The notes beneath the pieces are model-generated. The model was given only the letters and a program-made list of their open reading frames with translations, was not told where the DNA came from and searched no databases. A stretch of 64,000 nucleotides of DNA from Brevibacterium sp. (GTDB lineage Bacteria; Actinomycetota; Actinomycetes; Actinomycetales; Brevibacteriaceae), in the NCBI RefSeq assembly GCF_031179145.1, contig NZ_JAPSIB010000008.1, forward strand, positions 92,958-156,957, read 5' to 3'. How positions within the stretch are numbered: position 1 is the first letter of the stretch; each line of letters starts with the position of its first letter. A program made the translations under genes and the position numbers. Below are positions 1 to 8,030 of this stretch, one piece after another.

Positions 1-136
1 GCCTGTGGCCGTTGGCGGGCGGCCGGGACACGCGGTTGTTGTGCTCGGGTGAGCACTGAACTGCATTTCATTGCTCAGCCAGACTATTTCGGCTCGCTGA
101 TCGCCGCATACTCGCTGATCGACACATACTGTTGGT

Positions 137-613
137 ATGAACCCTGTTCATCCCATCTCAGTCGCCACAGTCGAGAACGCAATGGCGGTCACCCGCCTGC
201 AGATCGACTTCAACGCCGAATTCGATTCCACGACGCCCCCGCCTGATGTGCTGCTGCGACGCTTCCGCGCGCTGCTCAAGCATCCCGATGCCTTCGTTCT
301 CGTAGCAGGCGATCCGGAAGAACCCACCGGGTATGCTCTCGTCACGTTGCGCCCGTCCATCTACTGCGACGGTCCGCTGGCCGTCCTCGACGAGCTGTAC
401 GTGCAGCCGACCTTGCGCGATCAGGGGATCGGCACCCAGCTGCTGCAACGAGCGATCGCCGAGGTGGTCGCCCGCGGCGGCGGGGAGATGCACATCAACG
501 TCGACGAGGTCGACACGGATACCCGGCGCTTCTACGAACGCCACGGCTTCCTCAACATCGAGCCCGGAACCGATTACCGCATGCTCTGCTACATCCGCGA
601 ATTCGAGTCCTGA
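137..613 (+). CDS. GNAT family N-acetyltransferase
   Basis: A 158-residue single-domain protein that probably transfers an acetyl group from acetyl-CoA to an amine; the substrate cannot be told from sequence. The acetyl-CoA-binding motif A is visible as RDQGIGT at about residues 94-100, preceded by the usual beta strand (LDELYVQP). The end (RRFYERHGF) matches the family's motif B, where a Tyr often acts as general acid. The length is normal for the family. It stands alone: the next gene on this strand starts about 175 bases later and encodes an unrelated enzyme. An overlapping shorter reading frame starting at 49 is not convincing. Confidence 0.85.
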   Translation: MNPVHPISVATVENAMAVTRLQIDFNAEFDSTTPPPDVLLRRFRALLKHPDAFVLVAGDPEEPTGYALVTLRPSIYCDGPLAVLDELYVQPTLRDQGIGTQLLQRAIAEVVARGGGEMHINVDEVDTDTRRFYERHGFLNIEPGTDYRMLCYIREFES

Positions 614-789
614 GCATACGACCCGGCCGTCACCTCGGCGGTCGACCGTCGCCTCGTCGAGGAGGCGCTCTCCTCTGCGGGGACACGACCACCTCGGCGA
701 GGGTTGCGGAAGACGGACCCGATGCGGACGATGCAAAAAGTCAGCGTGGTCCGCGTCACAAAACGTGTAGTCCGGGGCATGATGGCCTT
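614..789. other. Intergenic gap with palindromic CCTCGGCGAGG
   Basis: This 176-base gap contains the sequence CACCTCGGCG at 631-640 and the perfect palindrome CCTCGGCGAGG at 692-702, which recurs elsewhere in the window. No gene, clear terminator or strong ribosome binding site is seen. The promoter of the following fhs gene probably lies in its right half. Confidence 0.5.
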
Positions 790-2502
790 ATGAACGTTGA
801 TCTGGAAATCGCACTTGCCGCTGAGCTTGATCCCATCGTCGATGTCGCCTCTGAACTGGGCCTGGATCCCGAGCAGATCATCCCCTACGGGTGGACCAAG
901 GCCAAGGTGCCCATCGAAGTCCTCGACGAAGCAGCGCAGACCAACGCTGACGGCAGGCTCATCCTCGTCACCGCGATGAGCCCCACTCCCGCGGGGGAGG
1001 GCAAGACCACCACGAGCATCGGCCTGGTCGATGGTCTCAACGAACTCGCCCGGCAGAAGCCCGAAGTCGGCACCGCTGTCCTCGCTCTGCGCGAACCCAG
1101 CATGGGTCCGGTGTTCGGAATGAAGGGCGGCGCCGCCGGCGGTGGGCACGCTCAGGTGGTGCCGATGGAGGATATCAACCTCCATTTCACCGGGGATTTC
1201 GCCGCCATCGCGGCGGCGAACAACCTCGCCGTGACGATGCTCGACAACCACATCCACCACGGCAACGACCTCGACGTCGACCTCCGCCGGGTCCACATCC
1301 GCCGTGTTGTCGATCTCAATGACCGGGCCCTGCGCAACGTCACCATCGGCCTCGGCGGGATCAATGGGGGTGTGCCGCGCGAAGACCACTTCGACATCGT
1401 CGTCGCCAGCGAGGTCATGGCCGTGTTCTGCCTGTCCACCTCGGTCGCCGACCTCAAAGAGCGCCTCGGACGGATCGTCATCGCCCACAGCCGCGCGCGA
1501 GAGCCGATCACCGTCGCCGACATCGGCGCCGCCGGGGCGATGACCGCGCTGCTGCGCAACGCACTCTCACCCAACCTCGTGCAGAGCCTCGAGCACTCGC
1601 CGGCGTTCATCCATGGCGGTCCCTTCGCCAACATCGCCCACGGCTGCAACAGTCTGCTCGCGACGAGGGCGGCGATGACGCTCGGCGACTGGGCCGTCAC
1701 CGAGGCGGGATTCGGCGCCGACCTCGGTGCCGAGAAGTTCCTCGACATCAAGTGCCGCGTCGCGGGGATCTGGCCCTCAGCCGTGGTCGTCGTCGCGACG
1801 CTGCGGGCGCTGAAGTACCACGGCGGCGTCGAGGTCGCCGACGTCGAGACGCCGAACGTCGACGCGGTCCTCAGCGGAATGAGCAACCTCGAACACCATT
1901 GCCAGAACCTGCTGAACATCTACGGGCTGACCCCGGTCGTGTGCTTCAACCGGTTCCCGACCGACACCGATGAGGAGATGTCGGCGGCGATCGAGCACCT
2001 GCGGGACCAGGGCATCGCGGCAGTCGAGTCCACTCACTGGGCCGACGGCGGCAAAGGTGCGCTTGCCCTCGCCGAGGCGGTCGTCGAGGCTGCGGTTAAG
2101 GCTGGGGACGCGGACGGCGCCGGGTCGAGGGCACAGTACAGCTACGACTTGGAGTTGCCGCTCGAGGAGAAGATCCGCACCGTTGCACGGCGGATCTACG
2201 GGGCCGCCGATATCGACCTGCCGGCAGCTGTCAAGCGCAAGCTCGAGCAGTTCACGGACGAAGGCTATGGTGATGCCCCCATCTGCATCGCCAAGACCCA
2301 GTACTCGCTGAGTACCGATCCGAAGCTGCGCGGTGTCCCGAAGGACCATACGATCGTGGTCCGCGATGTGCGGTTGTCGGCCGGCGCCGGGTTCGTCGTC
2401 GTCATCGCCGGAGACATCATGACTATGCCCGGCCTGCCGAAGGAACCCTCGGCGTTCAATATCGACGTCGACGAGAACGGGAACATCACCGGTCTGTTCT
2501 GA
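790..2502 (+). CDS. fhs: Formate-tetrahydrofolate ligase
   Basis: This cytoplasmic enzyme joins formate to tetrahydrofolate with ATP to give 10-formyl-THF for one-carbon metabolism. The 570-residue length fits the family (about 550-560). The phosphate-binding loop PTPAGEGKTTT is at residues 65-75, and the family blocks FGMKGGAAGGGHAQV and PFANIAHGCNS are intact. The C-terminus has the expected IAGDIMTMPGLP block. The gene is monocistronic. The ATG at 790 has no strong ribosome binding site, so a leaderless or weakly initiated transcript is possible. Confidence 0.97.
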   Translation: MNVDLEIALAAELDPIVDVASELGLDPEQIIPYGWTKAKVPIEVLDEAAQTNADGRLILVTAMSPTPAGEGKTTTSIGLVDGLNELARQKPEVGTAVLALREPSMGPVFGMKGGAAGGGHAQVVPMEDINLHFTGDFAAIAAANNLAVTMLDNHIHHGNDLDVDLRRVHIRRVVDLNDRALRNVTIGLGGINGGVPREDHFDIVVASEVMAVFCLSTSVADLKERLGRIVIAHSRAREPITVADIGAAGAMTALLRNALSPNLVQSLEHSPAFIHGGPFANIAHGCNSLLATRAAMTLGDWAVTEAGFGADLGAEKFLDIKCRVAGIWPSAVVVVATLRALKYHGGVEVADVETPNVDAVLSGMSNLEHHCQNLLNIYGLTPVVCFNRFPTDTDEEMSAAIEHLRDQGIAAVESTHWADGGKGALALAEAVVEAAVKAGDADGAGSRAQYSYDLELPLEEKIRTVARRIYGAADIDLPAAVKRKLEQFTDEGYGDAPICIAKTQYSLSTDPKLRGVPKDHTIVVRDVRLSAGAGFVVVIAGDIMTMPGLPKEPSAFNIDVDENGNITGLF

Positions 2503-2506
2503 GCGG

Positions 2507-2671
2507 CGGGGCGTACATGTCGCCGAGTTCGGCGCCGATGCGCACAAGTTCGGCCCGAAATTCGGGCGCACCAAGTGTCTCGATCCGCCGTCCCCACCCG
2601 GCCAACTGCTCAGCGAGCGATGACGAGATTCGCCAGCACCTCGACCCGTTCGGCAGTTTCCTGCGCTTCAT
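2507..2671 (-). pseudogene. Remnant of a WYL-domain regulator C-terminus
   Basis: Read on the minus strand this stretch gives LAEQLAGWGRRIETLG followed by APEFRAELVRIGAELGDMY. That resembles the last 40 or so residues of YafY/WYL-type transcriptional regulators (typically LxGWGxxxEVLxPxELRxxL). Upstream of it the frame carries no recognisable WYL core. Shifting frame just before it gives GRVEVLANLVIAR, which suggests a frameshifted and truncated gene. No complete helix-turn-helix gene remains. It fills most of the 308-base gap between fhs and the transketolase operon. The assignment rests on motif memory only. Confidence 0.45.
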
Positions 2672-2776
2672 GTACAGCCCGCACTGGACTGCTCGACACT
2701 GATCGAGCCGGGCCGGCTACCGACAAGCGCTCGCGAATCGGCTATTGCGAGTCCGCACTTCGTCGCCTATGATGAT

Positions 2777-2799
2777 TGTTAACAGTCAGCACTCAACAA
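2777..2799 (+). promoter_or_regulatory. Candidate operator before transketolase operon
   Basis: The palindrome TGTTAACA (2777-2784) is followed by CACTCAACAA (2790-2799), immediately before the AAGGAGGTGA ribosome binding site. A very similar block, TGTCAACA overlapping CACTCAACAA, lies at 5432-5447 before the dehydrogenase gene of the same cluster. I infer a shared binding site, plausibly for the GntR regulator encoded between them. Confidence 0.4.
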
Positions 2800-2810
2800 G
2801 GAGGTGAGCG

Positions 2811-3671
2811 GTGCTGGACACAACAGGAGTATCGGATGAGAGACTTCTCCGGCTCAGGGAAGCTGCGCTTCGGATCCGCGAGAACAGTCTGATCCAAGCT
2901 GAAGTGCAGGGCCAGGGGTATATCGGTCAGGCGCTGGGAGTCAGCGACATCCTCGCAGCTCTCTACACCGATCAGATGCGATTCCGACCAGAAGAACCCG
3001 AGTGGGAACACCGTGACCGGTGCCTGCTGTCGATCGGCCACTACGCGCTGGCGCTCTATGCCGCCCTGGTCGAGGCGAAAGTACTGCCGTTCGAGGAGCT
3101 CGAAAGCTATGCGGCGGACGACTCGCGGCTGCCCATGTCGTCAATGTCGACCTATACGCCCGGCGTGGAGATCTCCGGCGGGTCCCTGGGGCACGGGCTC
3201 GGAATCGCCGTGGGAATCGCGCTTGGGCTGAGGCGCAAGGACAGTGACAGTCATGTCTTCAACATCCTCAGCGACGGAGAACTCGGCGAGGGTTCGACAT
3301 GGGAGGCGGCGCTGGAGGCGGCTCAGCATCAGCTGAGCAACATCACCGCAGTCGTCGACTTCAATGGGCTGCAAGCCGACGGTCCATCGCAGGACATGCT
3401 CTCGACCGAACCGGTCGATGAGAAGTTCCGGGCATTTGGCTGGGAGGCGATCCGCGTCGACGGCAACGATCCGGCACAGATCGTTCTGGGACTCGAAGCA
3501 CTCCGCGCCAACCAGGATCAGCCGGGCGTCCTCATCTGCAACACCAAGGTGGGCAAGGGCGTGCCGATGCTCGAAGACCGCGAGAAGCTCCACTTCATGC
3601 GAGTGGCTGAAGACGAATGGACCCAGGCCCGAGCTCAGCTGAAAGAGGTGTTCGACAATGAATCCAAGTAA
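2811..3671 (+). CDS. Transketolase, N-terminal (TPP-binding) subunit
   Basis: This is the N-terminal half of a split transketolase, which moves two-carbon ketol units between sugar phosphates. The thiamine diphosphate/magnesium motif is present as SDGELGEGSTWEAA through to VVDFN, and the early GHG-type loop appears as GHGLGIAVGIALG. The 286-residue length is right for the split form. The GTG start is chosen because a strong ribosome binding site (AAGGAGGTGA) sits just upstream. It overlaps the C-terminal subunit gene by 14 bases, so the two are surely co-translated. The neighbouring TRAP transporter and dehydrogenase suggest a catabolic transketolase rather than the pentose-phosphate housekeeping enzyme. 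Confidence 0.93.
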   Translation: MLDTTGVSDERLLRLREAALRIRENSLIQAEVQGQGYIGQALGVSDILAALYTDQMRFRPEEPEWEHRDRCLLSIGHYALALYAALVEAKVLPFEELESYAADDSRLPMSSMSTYTPGVEISGGSLGHGLGIAVGIALGLRRKDSDSHVFNILSDGELGEGSTWEAALEAAQHQLSNITAVVDFNGLQADGPSQDMLSTEPVDEKFRAFGWEAIRVDGNDPAQIVLGLEALRANQDQPGVLICNTKVGKGVPMLEDREKLHFMRVAEDEWTQARAQLKEVFDNESK

Positions 3672-4650
3672 ACCACCCGTCCGCCGATCGGGAGCGATGT
3701 CGGCGTCGATCGCCGGCGAAGACCAGCGAACCGTCAAGGCACCGCTCGGTCATGCCCTCGTGGATGTCGCTCGGGAAGACGAGCGCATCATCGGTCTCAG
3801 TGCCGATCTCGCGAAGTACACCGACATGCACATCTTCCGCGATGCCATGCCGGATCGCTTCTACCAGGCGGGGATGGCCGAACAGGTCCTCATGGGGATG
3901 ACGACGGGATTGGCGATGGAGGGGTTCGTCCCCTTCACCTCGACCTACTCGGTATTCGCCACGAGACGGGCCTACGACTTCATCTGCCTGGACATCGCCG
4001 AACCCAATCTCAATGCGAACTTCGTCTGCGCACTGCCCGGACTGACCACGGGTTACGGGCCCAGCCATCAGGCCACAGAGGACATCGCAATCCTCCGTGG
4101 GATGCCGAATCTGACGATCATCGACCCCTGTGATGCCCTCGACATCGCACAGGCTGTTCCGCAGATGGCGAGCTCCGAGGGTCCGACCTACATGCGGCTC
4201 TTGCGCGGCAATGTTCCATTGGTCCTCGATGAGTACGACTACGAGTTCCAGCTCGGCAAGGCTGCGCTGCTCAGACCGGGTGCCGACGTACTCTTCATCT
4301 CGTCCGGCCTGATGACGGAGCGGACGTTGGAGGCGGCCAAGCGCCTGGCCGAGGACAGGATCGATGTGGCGGTGCTTCACGTGCCCACAATCAAGCCCTT
4401 TGACGCCGCAACCGTGCTTCGGGAACTCGCAGCCGACCGTCTGGTCATCTCTGCGGAGAACCACTCGGTGGTCGGAGGACTCGGCGAAAGCGTGGCGTCG
4501 ACGATGGCCACCGGCGGGGTCGCCCGTAAATTCCTGCAGGTGGGACTGCCGGACCAGTTCCTCGAAGCCGGAGCTCTGGAAACTCTGCACGAACGGTATG
4601 GGCTCGACGTTGATAGTCTCATCTCAACGGTGAAGAACAATATCGGATAG
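3658..4650 (+). CDS. Transketolase, C-terminal subunit
   Basis: This 330-residue partner of the preceding gene carries the pyrimidine-binding and C-terminal domains. The conserved Glu that activates thiamine diphosphate is in MAEQVLMGMTTGLA, and GPSHQATEDIAILR is the typical split-transketolase loop. The C-terminal domain spans about residues 195-330. The start at 3658 has GAGGTG about eight bases upstream; an in-frame ATG at 3697 is a less likely alternative. Split transketolases with TRAP transporters occur in catabolic clusters for unusual pentoses and sugar acids (for example apulose-4-phosphate transketolase). The real substrate here is unknown. Confidence 0.93.
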   Translation: MNPSKPPVRRSGAMSASIAGEDQRTVKAPLGHALVDVAREDERIIGLSADLAKYTDMHIFRDAMPDRFYQAGMAEQVLMGMTTGLAMEGFVPFTSTYSVFATRRAYDFICLDIAEPNLNANFVCALPGLTTGYGPSHQATEDIAILRGMPNLTIIDPCDALDIAQAVPQMASSEGPTYMRLLRGNVPLVLDEYDYEFQLGKAALLRPGADVLFISSGLMTERTLEAAKRLAEDRIDVAVLHVPTIKPFDAATVLRELAADRLVISAENHSVVGGLGESVASTMATGGVARKFLQVGLPDQFLEAGALETLHERYGLDVDSLISTVKNNIG

Positions 4651-4660
4651 GGACAACCTC

Positions 4661-5314
4661 ATGTCGATCAGCGACGGAGCTCTGCGCAGCGTACCCCGGG
4701 CAACTCTGCGCGAAGGAGCGCTCGCCCAGATCCGAGATGCGATCCTGGCGGGCCATCTCAAGCCGGGAACACCTCTGGGAGAAGTGGCGGTGTCGGAGCA
4801 GCTGGGAGTCAGCCGTGGGACCGTGCGCGAATCATTTCGCACCCTGCAGCAGGAAGGGCTGATCGAACCCTTCGGTCGCGGACTCCGGGTCAAGCTGATG
4901 ACGGGCATCGAGATCGAAGAGCTCTTCCTGGTGCGTGCGGAGCTCGAGAGTCTGGCTATCGAGCAGGTGCTCCAACGCGACGACAAGGATGAACTCGTCG
5001 AGGCGATCGCGGAGCAGCTTCCACCTGGATCCGAGGCGAAGTTGACCTATGCCCAGCGCCTGGACCGCGACTTGGCCTTTCATCGGGCGCTCGTCAGGAG
5101 TTCCGGCATCGGTCTCCTCATCAGGATGTGGACGAATCTGGAGAACTCGGCACGAGTGGTGGTGCTCGCGCACCAGAACTCGGACGTCGTTCCATACATG
5201 GGCCGGGATCATCATTCTCCGATCGTCGAGGCGATGAGGAACGGCGACGCTGCCGCGGCGCGGACGGCCCTGCAGTCGCATATGCGAGCCTCGGCGAAGT
5301 TCTTCGCAGAATAG
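4661..5314 (+). CDS. GntR-family regulator, FCD/FadR subgroup
   Basis: A 217-residue regulator. The winged helix-turn-helix is at about residues 15-75 (LGVSRGTVRESFRTLQQEGLIE). The remainder is an all-helical FCD ligand-binding domain with the DRDLAFHRALVRSSG segment, whose Asp and His residues commonly coordinate a metal and an organic acid. It lies 10 bases after the transketolase and is transcribed with the operon, so it is probably the pathway-specific, effector-responsive repressor. The ATG follows a weak AGGGA ribosome binding site. Sugar acids are frequent ligands in this subgroup, but the ligand here is not known. Confidence 0.92.
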   Translation: MSISDGALRSVPRATLREGALAQIRDAILAGHLKPGTPLGEVAVSEQLGVSRGTVRESFRTLQQEGLIEPFGRGLRVKLMTGIEIEELFLVRAELESLAIEQVLQRDDKDELVEAIAEQLPPGSEAKLTYAQRLDRDLAFHRALVRSSGIGLLIRMWTNLENSARVVVLAHQNSDVVPYMGRDHHSPIVEAMRNGDAAAARTALQSHMRASAKFFAE

Positions 5315-5431
5315 GCACCGCGGACTCGCAGGCGACGGGACCACCTGAGACTGAGCTCGACGCTGCCGCCGAACTCGGCCTGCTCGAAACACGACATTGA
5401 AGTCCGGACGAAGCGCAATAATCGAACCCAG

Positions 5432-5447
5432 TGTCAACACTCAACAA
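5432..5447 (+). promoter_or_regulatory. Second copy of candidate operator
   Basis: TGTCAACACTCAACAA matches the block before the transketolase gene (TGTTAACA then CACTCAACAA at 2777-2799). It lies 18 bases before the SDR start codon, within the 151-base gap after the GntR gene. This suggests a second promoter under the same control. Confidence 0.4.
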
Positions 5448-5465
5448 TCTACAGAAGGATTTGCC

Positions 5466-6236
5466 ATGACACTCACACCGTCAACGCGGACTGCAGTCAT
5501 CACCGGGGCCGCAGCTCGCAACGGAATCGGATTCCACGCCGCCCGACGAATGGCCGGGGCCGGTTGGTCGCTAGCGCTGCTCGACCTCAACGGGGAGGCT
5601 GCCGCCTCCGCGGCCGATGCGATCGCCGACGAATTCGGGGTTGCGACCACAGGACGAAGCGTTGATGTGACCGACGAAGAATCGGTCGCCTCGGTGATGG
5701 AAGCAGTGGCCGGCAGCGACCTGCCGCCGATCGGAGCGCTGCTCAACATCGCCGGCATCCCGTCGCCGTGCCCCTTCCTCGACCTCACACTGCAGGAGTG
5801 GAACACCGTGGTCGGCGTCAACCTGACCGGAACGTTCCTCATGGCCAGGGAAGTCCTTCCGGAGATGATCGAGCAGGGCTCCGGGCGCATCGTCAACATG
5901 TCCTCGGTGTCCGCCCAGCAGGGCGGGGGAGTGTACTCGAAGACGTCGTACTCGGCGGCGAAGGCGGGTGTCCTGGGGCTCACTCGCTCGCTGGCCAGGG
6001 AAATGGCCGAACACAACATCACCGTCAACGCGATCTGCCCCGGAGTCGTCGATACCGGGATCCGGGCCGCTGAGACCAACGAGGAGAACGAGAGACAACT
6101 GGCCGCAGCGGTCCCGCTGGGCCGGCAGGGAACTCCCGACGAGATCGGAGCCCTGTGCGCCTGGCTGGCCAGCCCCGATGCCGGATACATCACGGGAGCG
6201 ACCCACAACATCAACGGCGGATCCTACATCGCCTGA
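5466..6236 (+). CDS. Short-chain dehydrogenase/reductase (SDR)
   Basis: A 256-residue classical SDR that probably oxidises or reduces a hydroxyl/keto group of the cluster's substrate with NAD(P). Visible motifs are the cofactor loop TGAAARNGIG, the structural LNIAG, the catalytic Ser in NMSSVSAQQ, and the active site YSAAK. The C-terminal YITGATHNINGG is typical of sugar or polyol dehydrogenases. The start at 5466 is chosen over an upstream in-frame start at 5397 because GAAGGA precedes it at proper spacing and the N-terminus then fits the family. It is followed 47 bases later by the TRAP binding protein gene. Confidence 0.93.
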   Translation: MTLTPSTRTAVITGAAARNGIGFHAARRMAGAGWSLALLDLNGEAAASAADAIADEFGVATTGRSVDVTDEESVASVMEAVAGSDLPPIGALLNIAGIPSPCPFLDLTLQEWNTVVGVNLTGTFLMAREVLPEMIEQGSGRIVNMSSVSAQQGGGVYSKTSYSAAKAGVLGLTRSLAREMAEHNITVNAICPGVVDTGIRAAETNEENERQLAAAVPLGRQGTPDEIGALCAWLASPDAGYITGATHNINGGSYIA

Positions 6237-6283
6237 GAGCCGGACGGCACGCGAGCTCAACTCAGCAAAGGAGCTGAAAAGCT

Positions 6284-7324
6284 ATGACACGAAGACTCCC
6301 CGTCCGATCCCTGATCGCGGCCTCGGCAGTTGCCCTCCTGGCTGTGACGGGCTGCGCCGGGCCGCGGTCAGCGGGCACCGATGGCATGGTCGAGCTGACG
6401 CTCGGCCACGGTGCGGCCCCAGGCAACCCGCGAACCCTGGGCGCTGAAGAATTCAAGCAGATCGTTGAATCCGAGTCCGGCGGGAAGATGAAGATTCAGA
6501 TCCTCGGTCAGGAGACCGTGGGGTCGGACCCTGAGATGCTCACTTCGGTGCAGAACGGGGCCCTCGATCTGTCGATCAACTCTCAGGGGCCGTTCGCCTC
6601 CTATGTTCCGGAGATCCAACTGGTGGGACTGCCGTTCCTGTTCGAAAGCAGCGAGCACGCCTACAGCGTGATCGACTCCGGCATCCTCGACGGGTTCACT
6701 GACGACGCCGAATCGAAGGGCCTCGTCGTCCTCAATTACTGGGACAACGGGATGCGCGAAATCACCAACAGCAAGCATCCGATCAATGTTCCTGCGGATC
6801 TTGCGGGACTGAAGATCCGCACCCCTGATGACCCGATGACCCTTGCGATCTTCAATGCCCTGGGGTCGAACCCCACTCCGATGGCCTTCGGTGAGCTCTA
6901 TCTGTCTCTGCGCCAGGGTGCTGTCGACGGGCAGGAGAATCCTGTCGTGAACATCAAGTCCGCAAAGCTCGACGAGGTGCAACAGCACCTTGCAGTCACA
7001 GGACATCAGTACCAGGTGAATCCGTTCGTCGCGTCGAAGATCAAATGGGAGACCCTTACGGATGAGCAGAGGGACATCCTCCGTCGAGCTGCGGACGAGG
7101 CGTTGGTTGATCAGCGCCAGATGATGCTGGACCAATCAGCGGAGATCTACCAGGAGTTCGAGAAGACTCTCGACGTCACCCACCCGGACAAAGCGCCGTT
7201 CCGCGAGATGACACAGAGCGTCTATGACGACTCCCAGACCGAGTTTCCCGACTTCTATTCGGATCTGACTCAGGCAGCCGATCAGGGTCGAACCGAGTTC
7301 GCTGAGGACAACAGCCATGAATGA
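6284..7324 (+). CDS. TRAP transporter substrate-binding protein (DctP family)
   Basis: A 346-residue extracytoplasmic solute receptor for a TRAP secondary transporter. The N-terminus is a lipoprotein signal with the lipobox AVTGC, Cys24 being the lipidation site, so it is anchored on the outer face of the membrane. The DctP fold is recognisable (LTLGHGAAPGNPRTLGAEEF, then LKIRTPDDP and GELYLSLRQGAVDGQENP). The Arg in KIRTPDDP is at the position that usually binds the ligand's carboxylate, favouring an organic acid or sugar acid. AAAGGAGCTG precedes the ATG. It overlaps the small membrane subunit by 8 bases. Confidence 0.95.
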   Translation: MTRRLPVRSLIAASAVALLAVTGCAGPRSAGTDGMVELTLGHGAAPGNPRTLGAEEFKQIVESESGGKMKIQILGQETVGSDPEMLTSVQNGALDLSINSQGPFASYVPEIQLVGLPFLFESSEHAYSVIDSGILDGFTDDAESKGLVVLNYWDNGMREITNSKHPINVPADLAGLKIRTPDDPMTLAIFNALGSNPTPMAFGELYLSLRQGAVDGQENPVVNIKSAKLDEVQQHLAVTGHQYQVNPFVASKIKWETLTDEQRDILRRAADEALVDQRQMMLDQSAEIYQEFEKTLDVTHPDKAPFREMTQSVYDDSQTEFPDFYSDLTQAADQGRTEFAEDNSHE

Positions 7325-8030
7325 GAAGAACAGCAGTGCGCGAGCGACGGTGATCACGGAGGAGGATCTGGCCGCCATCGATGTTCAGGGAGTCCTGAAC
7401 GAACCTCTGCGGGCGACCGATCCGATCAACAAGATCTTCTTGGTCATCGGAACGGCGATGGCGGTGATCGCCACCATCGGCATCGGCGGCCTGATGCTCA
7501 TCAATGTCGCGCTGCGATACATCTGGGGGTCGAGCCTGCCGGTTGCCACTGAAGGTCCCAGCTACTTCTTCGGCTGGCTGATCGCGGCGGGGGCCATCAT
7601 CGCTCAGGCCCAGTTGGGCCACGTCGCCGTCGATCTGGTGCCGAGCCTGCTGCGTCCCCGTGCCCGCAAGGCACTTCTCGTCGCCATCTGGGTCGCCAGC
7701 ACGCTTCTGCTCGCGTACGGGGCGTACCTCGGTCTCTACCTGTCGGGAGTGCTCAGCGATCAGAAGACACTCGTGATGGAATGGCCGGTCCTTGGCAGCT
7801 TCGCCGCTTTCATCGTGATGATGCTGGTCATGGCAGTGCAGGCTCTGATCCGAACGATCCTCCTCCTGCGCGAGCCGGCGGGAGCGATATCAGGGCAGTC
7901 AGCCGACTCGGTGCTCACGGGTGGAGTCGGCACCGCCGCTTCGGCGGATCCGGATTCGAACCGGAGACCACATGTCGACGACAGCCGGGACGATTCGGGG
8001 TCCGACGAGAAGGGAGCGCGCGATGTTTGA
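7317..8030 (+). CDS. TRAP transporter small membrane subunit (DctQ family)
   Basis: A 237-residue protein with four predicted membrane helices (about residues 43-65, 80-97, 118-140 and 155-177) and the conserved ALRYIWG segment after helix 1. The N-terminal 40 residues and C-terminal 45 residues are hydrophilic extensions not needed for the fold. The start overlaps the binding-protein gene, and the stop (TGA at 8028-8030) overlaps the next ATG, so all three subunits are translationally coupled. Confidence 0.92.
   Translation: MNEKNSSARATVITEEDLAAIDVQGVLNEPLRATDPINKIFLVIGTAMAVIATIGIGGLMLINVALRYIWGSSLPVATEGPSYFFGWLIAAGAIIAQAQLGHVAVDLVPSLLRPRARKALLVAIWVASTLLLAYGAYLGLYLSGVLSDQKTLVMEWPVLGSFAAFIVMMLVMAVQALIRTILLLREPAGAISGQSADSVLTGGVGTAASADPDSNRRPHVDDSRDDSGSDEKGARDV

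Noticed and set aside
49..246. 65-codon frame overlapping the GNAT gene
   Set aside because: It runs into the GNAT gene in another frame and has no recognisable pattern.
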